Shown: in pieces, positions 33,943 to 43,254 of the stretch
Layout: every line of letters starts with the position of its first letter
Numbering within the stretch: position 1 is the first letter of the stretch
Assembly: GCA_023254175.1 (NCBI GenBank)
Contig: JALQYJ010000154.1
Location: 1 to 51,674, forward strand
DNA from: Runella sp.
GTDB lineage: Bacteria > Bacteroidota > Bacteroidia > Cytophagales > Spirosomataceae
DNA: 51,674 bases
Reading direction: 5' to 3'
Notes under the pieces: generated by a model
The model's database searches: none
What the model was told of the DNA's origin: nothing
What the model saw: only the letters and a program-made list of their open reading frames with translations
Position numbers and translations under genes: made by a program

Positions 33943-35577
33943 ATGAAAAACTACTTTTACGCGCTCTGTGCCGCCTTTTTAGCGGCATGTTCGGGCCAGA
34001 AGAAAGCCGACCTAATTGTTTATAATGCAGCGGTCTATACCGTTGATTCGACCTTCTCCAAAGCCTCTGCCTTTGCGGTCAAAGATGGCAAATTTGTAGC
34101 CGTGGGCGATTCGGTCACGGTCTTTTCTCAATTCCATTCTGACTCCCTCGTCGATGCCCAAGGCCACCCCGTTTACCCTGGTCTTTACGACGCCCACGCC
34201 CACTTCTACGGCCTCGGCCAAATGCTTGACCAAGCCGATTTGGTGGACACACAGTCGCCCGAAGAAATTGTCGAACGCCTCAAAAAATACCAATCCGAAC
34301 ACCCCGATGCCGTCTGGATTATTGGCCGTGGATGGGACCAAAACGATTGGCCCGTGAAGGAATTTCCGACCAAAGAGGTATTAGACAAAGCGTTTCCAAA
34401 TAATCCTGTTTATTTAACTCGCATTGATGGTCACGCGGGGTGGATTAATTCTAAAGCCCTCCAACTGGCTAAAATCACCGCCGAAACCAAAACGGAAGGC
34501 GGCTTGGTGGTGCTGAAAAATGGGCAACCGACGGGCGTGCTCATCGACCGCGCCCAGCAGCTTGTGCGTGCGCTCAACCCCACGCCCACGAAAGAAGAGA
34601 TTACGTCTAAACTTCTCAAAGCGCAAGCGGTGTGTTTTCAATATGGCCTGACTAACGTCGGCGACGCGGGGTTAGCTCCTGATATCATCGATCACATTGA
34701 TAGCCTTCAAAAAGCAGGAACGCTCAAAATTCGATTGTATCCGATGGTGAGTGTAAGTCAAGAAAATATCGAAAAGATGCTCAAAAAGGGCATTTACGTC
34801 TCTGACCGATTGAACGTTCGTTCGTTTAAGATTTATGCCGATGGCGCGTTGGGTTCGCGCGGGGCTTGTTTACTCAAACCTTACAGCGACGCCCCCGAAA
34901 CAACGGGTTTTCTGCTTTTTAGCCCCGCCGAACTTGAAAAATGGATTTCTCAATTGGCCGATAGCGAGTTTCAGGCCAATACGCACTGCATCGGGGATTC
35001 GTCTAACCGCTTGATGCTAAATCTTTACGCGAAGTATTTGAAAGGCAAAAACAATCGCCGTTGGCGGATTGAACACTCGCAAATCGTGGATGCAGCCGAT
35101 GTGACGAAATTTGGCGATTATTCGATTTTACCCTCCGCCCAACCTACACACGCTACTTCCGACATGTACTGGGCGGGGCAGCGTTTGGGCAAAGACCGCG
35201 AAAAAAATGGATATATTTTTAAAACTTTGATGGACCAAAACCAAAAAATCGCGTTGGGAACTGATTTCCCAGTGGAGGCCGTCTCGCCTTTTTATACCTT
35301 CCATTCGGCCGTGTATCGTCAAGATGCCAAGGGCTTTCCTGCGGGAGGTTACCAAGTAGAAAATGCCCTGACGCGTGAACAAACGCTGCGTGGAATGACG
35401 ATTTGGTCGGCCTACGGTAATTTTGAAGAAAATCGCCTCGGCAGCATCGAATTGGGCAAAGCTGCCGATTTTGTTATCCTAGAAAAAGACTTGATGACTG
35501 CTCCCGCCAACGAGCTCCGCGAGCTAAAAGTAAACAAAACCTACGTAGCGGGCGAAAAGGTTTTTGAACGCAAATAA
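33943..35577 (+). CDS. Amidohydrolase lipoprotein (YtcJ-like, Amidohydro_3)
   Basis: 544 residues. MKNYFYALCAAFLAAC gives a lipobox (LAAC), so the enzyme is membrane-anchored. Catalytic TIM barrel of the amidohydrolase superfamily: VYPGLYDAHAHF (HxH metal ligands), the region SFKIYADGALGSRGACL (~300, position of the bridging Lys), NTHCIGDSSN (His), WRIEHSQIVD (His) and GTDFPVEAVSPFYTFHSAV (Asp). The N-terminal strand domain is completed at the C-terminus (GSIELGKAADFVILEKD). Substrates of YtcJ-type enzymes are mostly undefined amides or formamides. ATG 33943 is chosen for the signal. Confidence 0.9.
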   Translation: MKNYFYALCAAFLAACSGQKKADLIVYNAAVYTVDSTFSKASAFAVKDGKFVAVGDSVTVFSQFHSDSLVDAQGHPVYPGLYDAHAHFYGLGQMLDQADLVDTQSPEEIVERLKKYQSEHPDAVWIIGRGWDQNDWPVKEFPTKEVLDKAFPNNPVYLTRIDGHAGWINSKALQLAKITAETKTEGGLVVLKNGQPTGVLIDRAQQLVRALNPTPTKEEITSKLLKAQAVCFQYGLTNVGDAGLAPDIIDHIDSLQKAGTLKIRLYPMVSVSQENIEKMLKKGIYVSDRLNVRSFKIYADGALGSRGACLLKPYSDAPETTGFLLFSPAELEKWISQLADSEFQANTHCIGDSSNRLMLNLYAKYLKGKNNRRWRIEHSQIVDAADVTKFGDYSILPSAQPTHATSDMYWAGQRLGKDREKNGYIFKTLMDQNQKIALGTDFPVEAVSPFYTFHSAVYRQDAKGFPAGGYQVENALTREQTLRGMTIWSAYGNFEENRLGSIELGKAADFVILEKDLMTAPANELRELKVNKTYVAGEKVFERK

Positions 35578-35680
35578 CAGTGTTTAAATGTGGTTGTACA
35601 ATTGACAATCAAACGATATTAGATGAAACAAGTTAATTGGAGGCATAAAAGTGTCATTTTAAGCAATATCCTATTGAAAA

Positions 35681-35713
35681 ACCTTCCCGAAAGTTTTAAA
35701 TTTTCGGGAAGGT
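35681..35713. repeat. 12-bp hairpin repeat (copy 3), bidirectional terminator
   Basis: ACCTTCCCGAAA and TTTCGGGAAGGT form a perfect 12-bp stem with a 9-base loop GTTTTAAAT, the same plan as copies at 18718 and 24747, and the same CCTTCC arm. It lies between convergent genes ending at 35577 and 35731. Confidence 0.72.
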
Positions 35714-35730
35714 GGTAAGGTAAGAAGAAA

Positions 35731-38304
35731 CTACGCTGAATTACGCGCGGCGTTGATGATACCAAACATCGCCCGAATGACGAGCTTGTTATACACATCC
35801 ACGTCGGCGGTAGAAAGTTCGCCACTTTGTAACTTTTGAAGCGCGTACTGCTGAATCGTCATCAACGGCAAGACAATTCGCTCCCGAATCTTGATGGATT
35901 CTTTGGTAACGGGGTTTTGGTTTAACAAATCTTTTTCACCCGAAAACTCCAACATCAACGCAATACTGCGCTCGTATTCCTCAAACATCATGTTCCAAAT
36001 CGTTGCAAACTCTGGATTGTCTTGGAGGTATTTGGTAGCGGGATAGTACGCCTTCATCAGCGACTGCATCGAGTTTTCAACCAACGTACGCACAAATAAC
36101 GAACGCTTGTAAAGTTTCTTCAAGGCGTCCATTTTTCCTTCGTTTTTCAACGTTTCCAAGCCCGACCCAAACCCGTAAAAACCAGGCACATTTTGTTTCA
36201 TCTGAGCCCAAGAACCTACAAACGGAATCGCACGGAGGTCTTCAAACTTGAGTCCACCGCCACTTCCGCGCTTATCGGGGCGGCTGCCGATTTTGGTTTG
36301 TCCGTAAAAGCGCAATGGGGTAATTTTCTCCAAATACGGAACAAACGTTGGGTGGTTTTTGAGCCCCAAATACGCATGATACGCCGCATCGGCGAGCTCT
36401 TCCATCAATGCCTTATCGGCCTCAGAAAGTTGGTCTTTGGTGTTTTTGGGCATAAAAAGATTGTTTTCCAATCCTGCCGTAAATAATCTTTCTAGGTTAT
36501 AAATGGCGGTTGGTACAGTCCCGTAATTTGAACTGATGGTTTGCCCCTGCACTGTCAACTGAATTTCTTTGTCTTCAATATCTTTCCCCAACGACGCATA
36601 AAACGCGTGGTTGTTGCCCCCCCCACGACCTGGAGGCCCTCCCCGACCGTCGAAGAAGGTCACTTTGACGTCGTATTCGCGCGAAATTTTTGTGAGTTGT
36701 TCTTTTGCCGAGAAAATCGACCAGTTTGCCCGCAAATATCCTCCGTCTTTCGTACCATCCGAGAAACCCACCATGATGGTTTGTTGGTTACCTCTTTTGG
36801 CCAAATGCGCACGATAATAGGGATTTTCGTACAACATTTTCATTACCTCCGACGCATTCGCAAGATCATCTACCGTTTCGAAAAGAGGTACAATATCGAC
36901 GTGCAACTCGTCGGTTTTCCACACATTTTTAAACAATGCCAATACTTCCACCACGTTAAGCGCACTCGCACAGTTGCTGATGACGTAGCGATGAGCTCCT
37001 TCTATTCCGTTTCGTTTCTGAATTTCACGAATGGCCAACATCGAGCCGTAAATATCTTTCGTAATCGGGTCTTTGAAATCGCCTTCTGCCAACTCTACCT
37101 GTAACGACAACAAGAAATCTATTTTTCGTTTTTCATCCCAACTTTCATAATCAGAGAATGAGAAAACAGGAACTTGTTTTTCAATTTTCGTAAGAATTTC
37201 CTGCCACGCCAACGAGTGTTTAGGGCTTACTTGACGAATATCCAAACTAGCAAAGAAGAAACCAAATAGCTTGATTTTCAATACTGTTTCATCCAACAAC
37301 TCCACAAATAGAGAATCATGGTCGCGTACCAATACTTCCCGCGCTTGGCTCAAGTCCGCTAATAGTTCTTCAGCTTTGGTGTAATGCTCTTGGTCAGGAT
37401 AATAAATCGCGTTATTGGTCTTACGCTCTGCCGTTGATATAAACTCCTCTACGCCATTAAACGTCAATCGGCGCTTGAGGTATTTAATATCACGCCAATA
37501 GCACTTGAGCAATATTTGGCGCAATCGGTCAGCCACCTCCAATGTCACATCTGAAGTAACAAATGGGTTTCCGTCGCGGTCGCCTCCAGGCCAAAAGCCC
37601 AAGCGGAACAAACCCGTGTGTGTCCATTCGTTCATCGGTACTTCAAGGCCATTGAGCAGGCGTTGGACAAGCATCGGGATGGCTTTATAGAAGACGTTCT
37701 CCAAAAACCAGCACAATGTCATGGCTTCATCCAGCGGTGTAGGCTTGTTTTTGTTGATAAAGCCCGTTTTTCCCAACTGCAACAGAAGATGGTTTACTTC
37801 CACAAAGTCATTGTCTTTGATGGATTCTTCCAAATCAGTAATGATACCTAGTACTTTGCCTGGGTAAAATTGGGTAGGGTGCGCTGTCAACACGATGCGT
37901 ACGCAAAAATCTTCTAACTTACGAAGGAGTTTTTGGCGCAAATCGTCGCTATCGACCCGATTGAGTAGCTGCGTAATCGACCCTTGCCCATTGCTGTCAT
38001 GTGTGTGGTCAAAACCCGCATCTTCTACGGAATCAAACAATACAACCTGCCGTTCGATGAACTTGATTAAGTTAAATAGTAAGTCGCGACGTTCATCTTC
38101 GGTCGCATTTTCGGTGTATTCCTCAAAAAACGACTCGATGATTTGCAAAGGGCTTTTGCCCGCATTAAACCCTTCCTCACTCGCCTGAACAAGCAACGGA
38201 AGGAGCGTACCCGTACGGTAGATATCCTGAAACGGTAAACTCAGAAACAGGCTGTTGAAAATGTTATATTTCGTTACAACAGCGTCTTGATAAACGTTAG
38301 GCAT
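35731..38304 (-). CDS. ppc: Phosphoenolpyruvate carboxylase
   Basis: 857 residues. PEPC adds bicarbonate to PEP to refill oxaloacetate. Motifs: VLTAHPTQFYPGK (~140, catalytic His), GFWPGGDRDGNPFVT (~230), LDIRQVSPKHS, MVGFSDGTKDGGYLRANW (~520) and TFFDGRGGPPGRGGGNNHAF (~555). In the last loop Asp replaces the His of the classical FHGRGG motif; to my memory this is normal for the Bacteroidota branch. The C-terminus ends in IINAARNSA, an Asn-rich end near the usual QNTG, which forms part of the inhibitor site. Length is slightly below the ~880 of E. coli. Confidence 0.94.
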   Translation of the reverse strand: MPNVYQDAVVTKYNIFNSLFLSLPFQDIYRTGTLLPLLVQASEEGFNAGKSPLQIIESFFEEYTENATEDERRDLLFNLIKFIERQVVLFDSVEDAGFDHTHDSNGQGSITQLLNRVDSDDLRQKLLRKLEDFCVRIVLTAHPTQFYPGKVLGIITDLEESIKDNDFVEVNHLLLQLGKTGFINKNKPTPLDEAMTLCWFLENVFYKAIPMLVQRLLNGLEVPMNEWTHTGLFRLGFWPGGDRDGNPFVTSDVTLEVADRLRQILLKCYWRDIKYLKRRLTFNGVEEFISTAERKTNNAIYYPDQEHYTKAEELLADLSQAREVLVRDHDSLFVELLDETVLKIKLFGFFFASLDIRQVSPKHSLAWQEILTKIEKQVPVFSFSDYESWDEKRKIDFLLSLQVELAEGDFKDPITKDIYGSMLAIREIQKRNGIEGAHRYVISNCASALNVVEVLALFKNVWKTDELHVDIVPLFETVDDLANASEVMKMLYENPYYRAHLAKRGNQQTIMVGFSDGTKDGGYLRANWSIFSAKEQLTKISREYDVKVTFFDGRGGPPGRGGGNNHAFYASLGKDIEDKEIQLTVQGQTISSNYGTVPTAIYNLERLFTAGLENNLFMPKNTKDQLSEADKALMEELADAAYHAYLGLKNHPTFVPYLEKITPLRFYGQTKIGSRPDKRGSGGGLKFEDLRAIPFVGSWAQMKQNVPGFYGFGSGLETLKNEGKMDALKKLYKRSLFVRTLVENSMQSLMKAYYPATKYLQDNPEFATIWNMMFEEYERSIALMLEFSGEKDLLNQNPVTKESIKIRERIVLPLMTIQQYALQKLQSGELSTADVDVYNKLVIRAMFGIINAARNSA

Positions 38305-38341
38305 GTGGGTTGTTAATGTTAGGTGGGTATTAGACAGCGAA

Positions 38342-38368
38342 TAAACGTATAAAATTGTACATTTTCAA
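38342..38368 (-). promoter_or_regulatory. Promoter candidate for ppc
   Basis: On the minus strand TTG (38368-38366) is 16 bases before TACGTTTA (38349-38342). Spacing is short and one base of the -7 box is off, so this is tentative. Leader about 30 bases. Confidence 0.3.
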
Positions 38369-38519
38369 GAAAAAGAATCGATTTTTATCAATTTTACTAA
38401 TTTAAATAGGGGTTTTATTGAAAATTTCTTAATTTAACCTTAAAAATCATACGTTATGTTCAATTCTCAAACATAAAGAAGAAACCATTGTATGTTTAAA
38501 CGTATCCCTTTTTACTCGT

Positions 38520-40577
38520 TTGAAATCACTACTTTTGCTCTCGTTTGGGGTTGGCTTAGTTGGAACCGTTTCCTATACGCAAGAATTTCGCCGCCGCGAA
38601 ATTGACCCCACTTCATTTGTTCAAAACCTCCTGCCCATCACGGCAGAAGACCTCAATTATGATACGGTCTATGAGAATCTGATTCAGCTCTACACTGCTC
38701 CGCTCGACCTCAACACTTGCACGCGCGAAGAACTAGCGGCTACGTATCTCCTCAATGAGCGTCAGCTCAATCGCTTTTTTGAGTACCGAAACCAACTAGG
38801 AACCTTCCTCTCTATTTACGAGTTGCAGGCCATTCCTGAGTTTGATTTACCGCTTATTTACCGCCTCCTTCCCTTCGTCACCGTTACCTCTTCAAATCAG
38901 AAAATAGGGAAGGGATTAACTAACCCTACAGACCATTATTTTCTGGTACGTACGGAGCGGCTTTTGGAACAAAAACGCGGAGCTACGGCAGAGGCTCCCC
39001 AATCGCGCGATGGCACCTTACAGAAATTTACGGGAAGCCCTTTGCAGTGGTACGCTCGTTATCGATACAATCGAAGCCGCGACTTTAGCTTTGGCATTAC
39101 GGCCGAAAAAGACGAAGGAGAAGCTTTTTCGTGGAAGCCTTCGGGGCACAAGTACGGCCCTGATTTTTTATCATTTCACGCCCAAGTACAGCATCGTGGT
39201 CACCTCAAAAACCTTATTTTGGGTGATTACCAACTCCAAGTAGGACAAGGGTTGATTTATTCGGCAGGTTTTTCGCTGGGCAAAGGCATAGAAACCGTCT
39301 ATACCATTCGTCGCCCTACGACAGGCATCCGCCCTTACACTTCTGTCACCGAAACGGGCTTTTTTCGGGGCATTGCGGCCACTTATTCTTTGAGCAAACA
39401 CCTTGAACTTACCGCGCTCCTTGCCCGCGTTCGTCAGAGTGGAACACTTACTGTCCAGCAAACCATCAGCTCGTTTCAAACCGACGGTCTTTTTCGGATT
39501 CCCAACGAACTCCAATACCGTGCTAACCTCGTAGAACAAAACGCGGGAGCGCATTTGGCGTATCATCTTGACCGTGGACAGCTAGGTGCTACCTATCTTC
39601 ATACTTCTTTTGACTATCCGTTACAGAAAGCAGAAGCACTACGCAATGCGTTTGAGTTTCGGGGAAAACATAACCATCTTTTGGGGCTGTATGGCAATTA
39701 TGTTTGGCAAAATTTCCATTTTTTTGGTGAAACGGCACGCTCCAAAAGTGGTGGTACGGGTACTGTTGCGGGAGTATTGACCAGTCTCACCAAACGCTGG
39801 GATGCGTCCCTCCTTTTTCGGAATTTTGACAAAAATTTCCACAGTTTCTATGCCAATGCTTTTGGAGAAAATAGCCGTAATATCAACGAAACTGGACTGT
39901 ATTTGGGGGTAAAGTACAGCGTTCACAAGCGGCTAAAACTAACGGCTTACGTTGATCTCTATCGCTTTCCGTGGTACAAATACTTGGTTGATAAACAGCC
40001 TACCAGCGGTTTTGATTTTCTTCTCCAAAGCACTTGGACACCTTCTAAACAATGGACGCTGTATGCCGTTTTCCGCCAAGAGCAAAAAGAAAAAAACATT
40101 GCTTCTGATTTGTCAAAGCAAAAATTTGTCACCCAAACCCTGCGACGGAATCTCGTTTTCAATGCTGAGTATAATCATGAGCGTAGTTGGTCATTCCGAA
40201 GCAGAATTCAAGGTGGAACCTTTGGTTACGACGGTTTCAAAGCTGACAAAGGATGGCTAGTCCTCCAAGAAATAACTGCCAAATGGAGCAAAATTTCTAC
40301 CACAATCAGGGTTTCTGCCTACAATACAGATAGTTACGACGCCCGCCAATATGCGGTAGAACAAGACGTTTTATACGCTATTTCAATGCCTGCATATTAC
40401 GAACGTGGCTTTCGGCACTTTTTCTTACTTCGCTATTCGGCTACGAATCATAGTGATATTTGGTTTCGAATATCACGCACAAGTATGCCCGAGCGAGATG
40501 TACTCAGTTCGTACGTAGACGAGATTCAAGGTTCTAAACGAACAGACATTAAGCTCCAATTACGTTATCGGTTTTAA
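38520..40577 (+). CDS. Outer-membrane beta-barrel protein with N-terminal helix-hairpin-helix
   Basis: 685 residues from TTG 38520. A signal-like N-terminus (MKSLLLLSFGVGLVGTVSYT) is followed by a helix-hairpin-helix region (~55-110: LDLNTCTREELAATYLLNER, QLNRFFEYRNQLGTF, YELQAIPEFD), then a long barrel of ~550 residues with alternating strands and a terminal RTDIKLQLRYRF, ending in Phe as outer-membrane barrels do. The HhH is like that of ComEA, which binds DNA non-specifically. A Bacteroidota-restricted family combines these parts; a role in DNA handling at the outer membrane is a guess. No competence gene is adjacent. Confidence 0.82.
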   Translation: MKSLLLLSFGVGLVGTVSYTQEFRRREIDPTSFVQNLLPITAEDLNYDTVYENLIQLYTAPLDLNTCTREELAATYLLNERQLNRFFEYRNQLGTFLSIYELQAIPEFDLPLIYRLLPFVTVTSSNQKIGKGLTNPTDHYFLVRTERLLEQKRGATAEAPQSRDGTLQKFTGSPLQWYARYRYNRSRDFSFGITAEKDEGEAFSWKPSGHKYGPDFLSFHAQVQHRGHLKNLILGDYQLQVGQGLIYSAGFSLGKGIETVYTIRRPTTGIRPYTSVTETGFFRGIAATYSLSKHLELTALLARVRQSGTLTVQQTISSFQTDGLFRIPNELQYRANLVEQNAGAHLAYHLDRGQLGATYLHTSFDYPLQKAEALRNAFEFRGKHNHLLGLYGNYVWQNFHFFGETARSKSGGTGTVAGVLTSLTKRWDASLLFRNFDKNFHSFYANAFGENSRNINETGLYLGVKYSVHKRLKLTAYVDLYRFPWYKYLVDKQPTSGFDFLLQSTWTPSKQWTLYAVFRQEQKEKNIASDLSKQKFVTQTLRRNLVFNAEYNHERSWSFRSRIQGGTFGYDGFKADKGWLVLQEITAKWSKISTTIRVSAYNTDSYDARQYAVEQDVLYAISMPAYYERGFRHFFLLRYSATNHSDIWFRISRTSMPERDVLSSYVDEIQGSKRTDIKLQLRYRF

Positions 40578-40624
40578 AACCTATGAGGTTTAGGCAGTCA
40601 CTAATTACCAAACCTCATAAGTTT
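40577..40624 (+). terminator. Hairpin at the end of the helix-hairpin-helix barrel gene
   Basis: AAACCTATGAGGTTT (40577-40591) pairs with AAACCTCATAAGTTT (40610-40624), 15 bp with a single C/A mismatch, 18-base loop. The stem begins on the last base of the stop codon. No T run follows. Confidence 0.65.
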
Positions 40625-40630
40625 AAGTAA

Positions 40631-40867
40631 AATTTTGGCATACCTTTTGACGAGTACAGGAGTCAAAACTACAATCGATACCCGTCGTTTATTAATCTCA
40701 ATACTTCGAAAGTCGTTATTTCTGATTGGATAGGTACCAATCAGGGGGGGAAGTACAACAGTGTTTGGGACTATACCATGCCTACGCCATCTACCCTAAA
40801 AATTGTGTTTATTGGCTTCAAGGGGAATCTTAAGCTAATAAACACCACCAATACCGCTATATATTAA
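40631..40867 (+). pseudogene. Headless coding remnant, family unknown
   Basis: After a TAA at 40628 the frame stays open for 78 codons to TAA 40865-40867: FGIPFDEYRSQNYNRYPSFI, NLNTSKVVISDWIGTNQGGK, YNSVWDYTMPTPSTLKIVFI, GFKGNLKLINTTNTAIY. There is no ATG, GTG or TTG near its start; the first ATG is two thirds in. Composition (Tyr, Asn, Thr, beta-like C-terminus) looks like the end of a secreted protein. I read it as the 3' end of a gene that has lost its head. Confidence 0.5.
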
Positions 40868-40889
40868 TTCCCGACTCTATGGTCAAAAA

Positions 40890-40911
40890 ATCTGCCATAT
40901 TAATGGCAGAT
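40890..40911 (-). terminator. Terminator-like hairpin, minus orientation
   Basis: ATCTGCCAT (40890-40898) pairs perfectly with ATGGCAGAT (40903-40911), loop ATTA. On the minus strand it is followed by TTTTTT; on the plus strand it has no T run. No minus-strand gene is seen upstream of it. Confidence 0.6.
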
Positions 40912-40959
40912 ATATGGTATGATACAAACAGCTTTTTAATTTCTTTTTCTGAATTTATT

Positions 40960-41005
40960 AAAAATGCCTATACTTGCCGACATCGTGCCGAGTATAGGCA
41001 TTTTT
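40960..41005 (+). terminator. Strong hairpin with T run directly before mraY
   Basis: AAAAATGCCTATACT (40960-40974) pairs perfectly with AGTATAGGCATTTTT (40991-41005), 15 bp, 16-base loop. The A and T ends make it a terminator in both directions. It ends 25 bases before the mraY ATG, so mraY must have a promoter in those 25 bases or be reached by read-through, as in attenuation. Confidence 0.75.
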
Positions 41006-41030
41006 GCGTTTGCCTAACCTTCAAATAATC

Positions 41031-42245
41031 ATGCTTTACTACCTATTTTCGTACTTAGACAAAGCCTTCAACTTCCCTGGAGCAGGAGTATTTCAATATA
41101 TTTCGTTTCGGGCGTTAGGGGCTACTGTCACTTCCTTGTTAATTGCCGCCATTTTTGGACGCCGTATCATTGATTATTTACGTACTAAACAAATCGGCGA
41201 AACCATTCGCGATTTGGGCTTACAAGGTCAAATGGAAAAAAAAGGAACACCTACTATGGGAGGGTTCATCATTTTGGCATCTTTACTTATCCCTGCGCTT
41301 CTTTTTGCCAAGCTTTCTAATGTTTACATTGTTTTACTGCTCATTACAGCTGTTTGGACGGGGCTCATTGGTTTTGTAGATGACTACATCAAAAAATTCA
41401 AAAATAACAAAGAAGGTTTAGAAGGCAAGTTTAAGGTAGTAGGTCAAGTCGGGTTGGGGTTGATTGTAGGGTTAACTTTATCGTTTAACCAGCACGTCAA
41501 GATTCGGATTTATGATAAGCCCTTAATAAGCTCGGCAATTGGTGAAGTACAGCGTTACAAGGACGCCATTAACCCTACTGTGACGACGCTTCCGTTTATT
41601 AAAAACAATGAGTTTGATTATTCCAATTTGCTCTTTGGTCTTCTTCCTGACAGCTACTCATGGATTATTTATACCATCGTTGCTATTTTTATCATTACTG
41701 CCGTTTCTAATGGGTCTAACATTACCGATGGAATCGACGGGCTAGCGGCAGGAACTTCCATCATCATCGGGCTCACATTGGGTGTCTTGGCCTATGTATC
41801 AGGGAATGCTAAGTTTTCACAATACCTCAACGTAATGTATATTCCCAACGCTGGAGAGTTAGTAATTTTTATTGCAGCCTTTGTCGGGGCTTGTATTGGA
41901 TTTCTGTGGTACAACTCTTACCCTGCGCAGGTTTTTATGGGCGATACGGGTAGCTTAATGCTCGGCGGAGTTATTGCTGTTATTTCGTTGGCTATTCGTA
42001 AAGAATTATTGATTCCTATTATGTGTGGAATTTTCTTTGCCGAAAGTCTTTCCGTCATTATGCAAGTGAGTTACTTTAAATATACCAAGAAAAAGTACGG
42101 TGATGGACGGCGTATTTTCTTGATGTCGCCGCTTCACCACCATTTTCAGAAAAAGGGATACCACGAAGCTAAGATTGTGGCTCGTTTCTGGATTGTGGGC
42201 ATTATTTTGGCCATTGCTACGTTAGTTACGTTAAAACTCCGTTAG
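41031..42245 (+). CDS. mraY: Phospho-N-acetylmuramoyl-pentapeptide transferase
   Basis: 404 residues, about ten membrane segments. MraY links UDP-MurNAc-pentapeptide to undecaprenyl phosphate, making lipid I for peptidoglycan. Motifs: [11 protein letters not shown] (~80), [17 protein letters not shown] (DD of the active site), [18 protein letters not shown] (~235), [15 protein letters not shown] (~305, catalytic Asp) and [17 protein letters not shown] (~365). ATG 41031 is used; an in-frame TTG at 41004 is in the hairpin. The usual mur/fts cluster neighbours are absent on both sides, so the gene stands alone. Confidence 0.96.
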   Translation: MLYYLFSYLDKAFNFPGAGVFQYISFRALGATVTSLLIAAIFGRRIIDYLRTKQIGETIRDLGLQGQMEKKGTPTMGGFIILASLLIPALLFAKLSNVYIVLLLITAVWTGLIGFVDDYIKKFKNNKEGLEGKFKVVGQVGLGLIVGLTLSFNQHVKIRIYDKPLISSAIGEVQRYKDAINPTVTTLPFIKNNEFDYSNLLFGLLPDSYSWIIYTIVAIFIITAVSNGSNITDGIDGLAAGTSIIIGLTLGVLAYVSGNAKFSQYLNVMYIPNAGELVIFIAAFVGACIGFLWYNSYPAQVFMGDTGSLMLGGVIAVISLAIRKELLIPIMCGIFFAESLSVIMQVSYFKYTKKKYGDGRRIFLMSPLHHHFQKKGYHEAKIVARFWIVGIILAIATLVTLKLR

Positions 42246-42277
42246 TCAGTACAAGTAACTATACCTTTTTTTAGAAT

Positions 42278-42313
42278 GGCGAGCAACTTTAGAAAGTCAC
42301 TCGCCGTTTTTGT
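42278..42313 (+). terminator. Terminator after mraY
   Basis: GGCGAG (42278-42283) pairs with CTCGCC (42300-42305), with an inner ACTTT/AAAGT helix, followed by TTTTTG and more T. Confidence 0.82.
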
Positions 42314-42438
42314 TTTACGCATCCAAAACAAGTAAAACCTTTAAATAAAAACCGTATAATTCCTTAGAAGGGTACGAGTAAAAATCTACACTTTTGTACA
42401 CTTTTTCGTTTAGTCTCATCCCTAACTTCAACAAAATC

Positions 42439-43254
42439 ATGAATAAACTCCTCTCTGTGCTGTTTGTATCTATCTTTTTTTTGAGCATCGGAACTTCTCG
42501 AACGGTTATTGCTCAAACCCAACCCACCCCAAGTATGCAGGAGCAATACGATAAACTTCACGGAATAAAGCCTAAAACCCAGACAACGAATAAATCGAAA
42601 ACTACCCCCCAAAAATCTAATCAGCCTGCTAAGCCTATGCCAGCCCCTGAAGTTGTGAGTGAAGGTGGAGTTGGGATAAAAGTAGGGATTCGAGGTGGGG
42701 TAAATTACAGTTCTGTCACATCGGATGCCATCAAAACGGATGGTATTACCATTGACCATACCCTGTGCTATTTCGGAGGACTCATGGTAGAAATAGGAGG
42801 GGAACGTTTTTCCGTTCAACCAGAAGTCCTGTACTCTCAAACAGGCTACAAAATCAGCGCCCCAAAATCAGGAAGTTTGCTCGCGGGCGAAAGCCGCCTC
42901 AACACTGTGACCGTCCCACTTTTGTTCAAAGTAGCACTTGGCAATGGCTCTACAAAGTTTTTTATCAATGGTGGAGGATATGGAAGTTATGCGCTCAGTG
43001 GCTGGGCAAAACAAACTTTTAATGGTATTACGAACAAAACCAAGCTAACTTTCGACGCTGGTGATCAGCGTCTTGAGTACGGTGCCGTGGGTGGTGCAGG
43101 AGTCTCTTTAGCCCTAGGCATAGTGAAACTGCTCATTGAGGGTCGCTATTATTATGGACTTGGTAGTGATGGCAATATAGCTGTTGCTAATAAACTCTTT
43201 ACCCGAAATATCCAAGGTTCGGTAGGATTATTGATTCCACTCGGAGGGAATTAA
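42439..43254 (+). CDS. Small outer-membrane beta-barrel protein (PorT-like)
   Basis: 271 residues. Signal peptide MNKLLSVLFVSIFFLSIGTS with AQTQ after it, a Pro/Lys/Thr/Gln-rich linker (~35-80), then an eight-strand-type barrel: GIKVGIRGGVNYSSVTSDAI, FGGLMVEIGGERFSVQPEVL, TVTVPLLFKVAL, FFINGGGYGSYAL, GAVGGAGVSLAL, LLIEGRYYYGL. This is the outer-membrane beta-barrel family common in Bacteroidota (OMP_b-brl_2/PorT type). Function unknown. ATG 42439 opens the signal. It converges on the regulator gene at a shared 19-bp hairpin. Confidence 0.83.
   Translation: MNKLLSVLFVSIFFLSIGTSRTVIAQTQPTPSMQEQYDKLHGIKPKTQTTNKSKTTPQKSNQPAKPMPAPEVVSEGGVGIKVGIRGGVNYSSVTSDAIKTDGITIDHTLCYFGGLMVEIGGERFSVQPEVLYSQTGYKISAPKSGSLLAGESRLNTVTVPLLFKVALGNGSTKFFINGGGYGSYALSGWAKQTFNGITNKTKLTFDAGDQRLEYGAVGGAGVSLALGIVKLLIEGRYYYGLGSDGNIAVANKLFTRNIQGSVGLLIPLGGN

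Noticed and set aside
36541-37104. A 187-codon plus-strand frame opposite ppc.
   Set aside because: The reverse frame is the complete ppc gene with all motifs; the plus frame has no recognisable features and no promoter.
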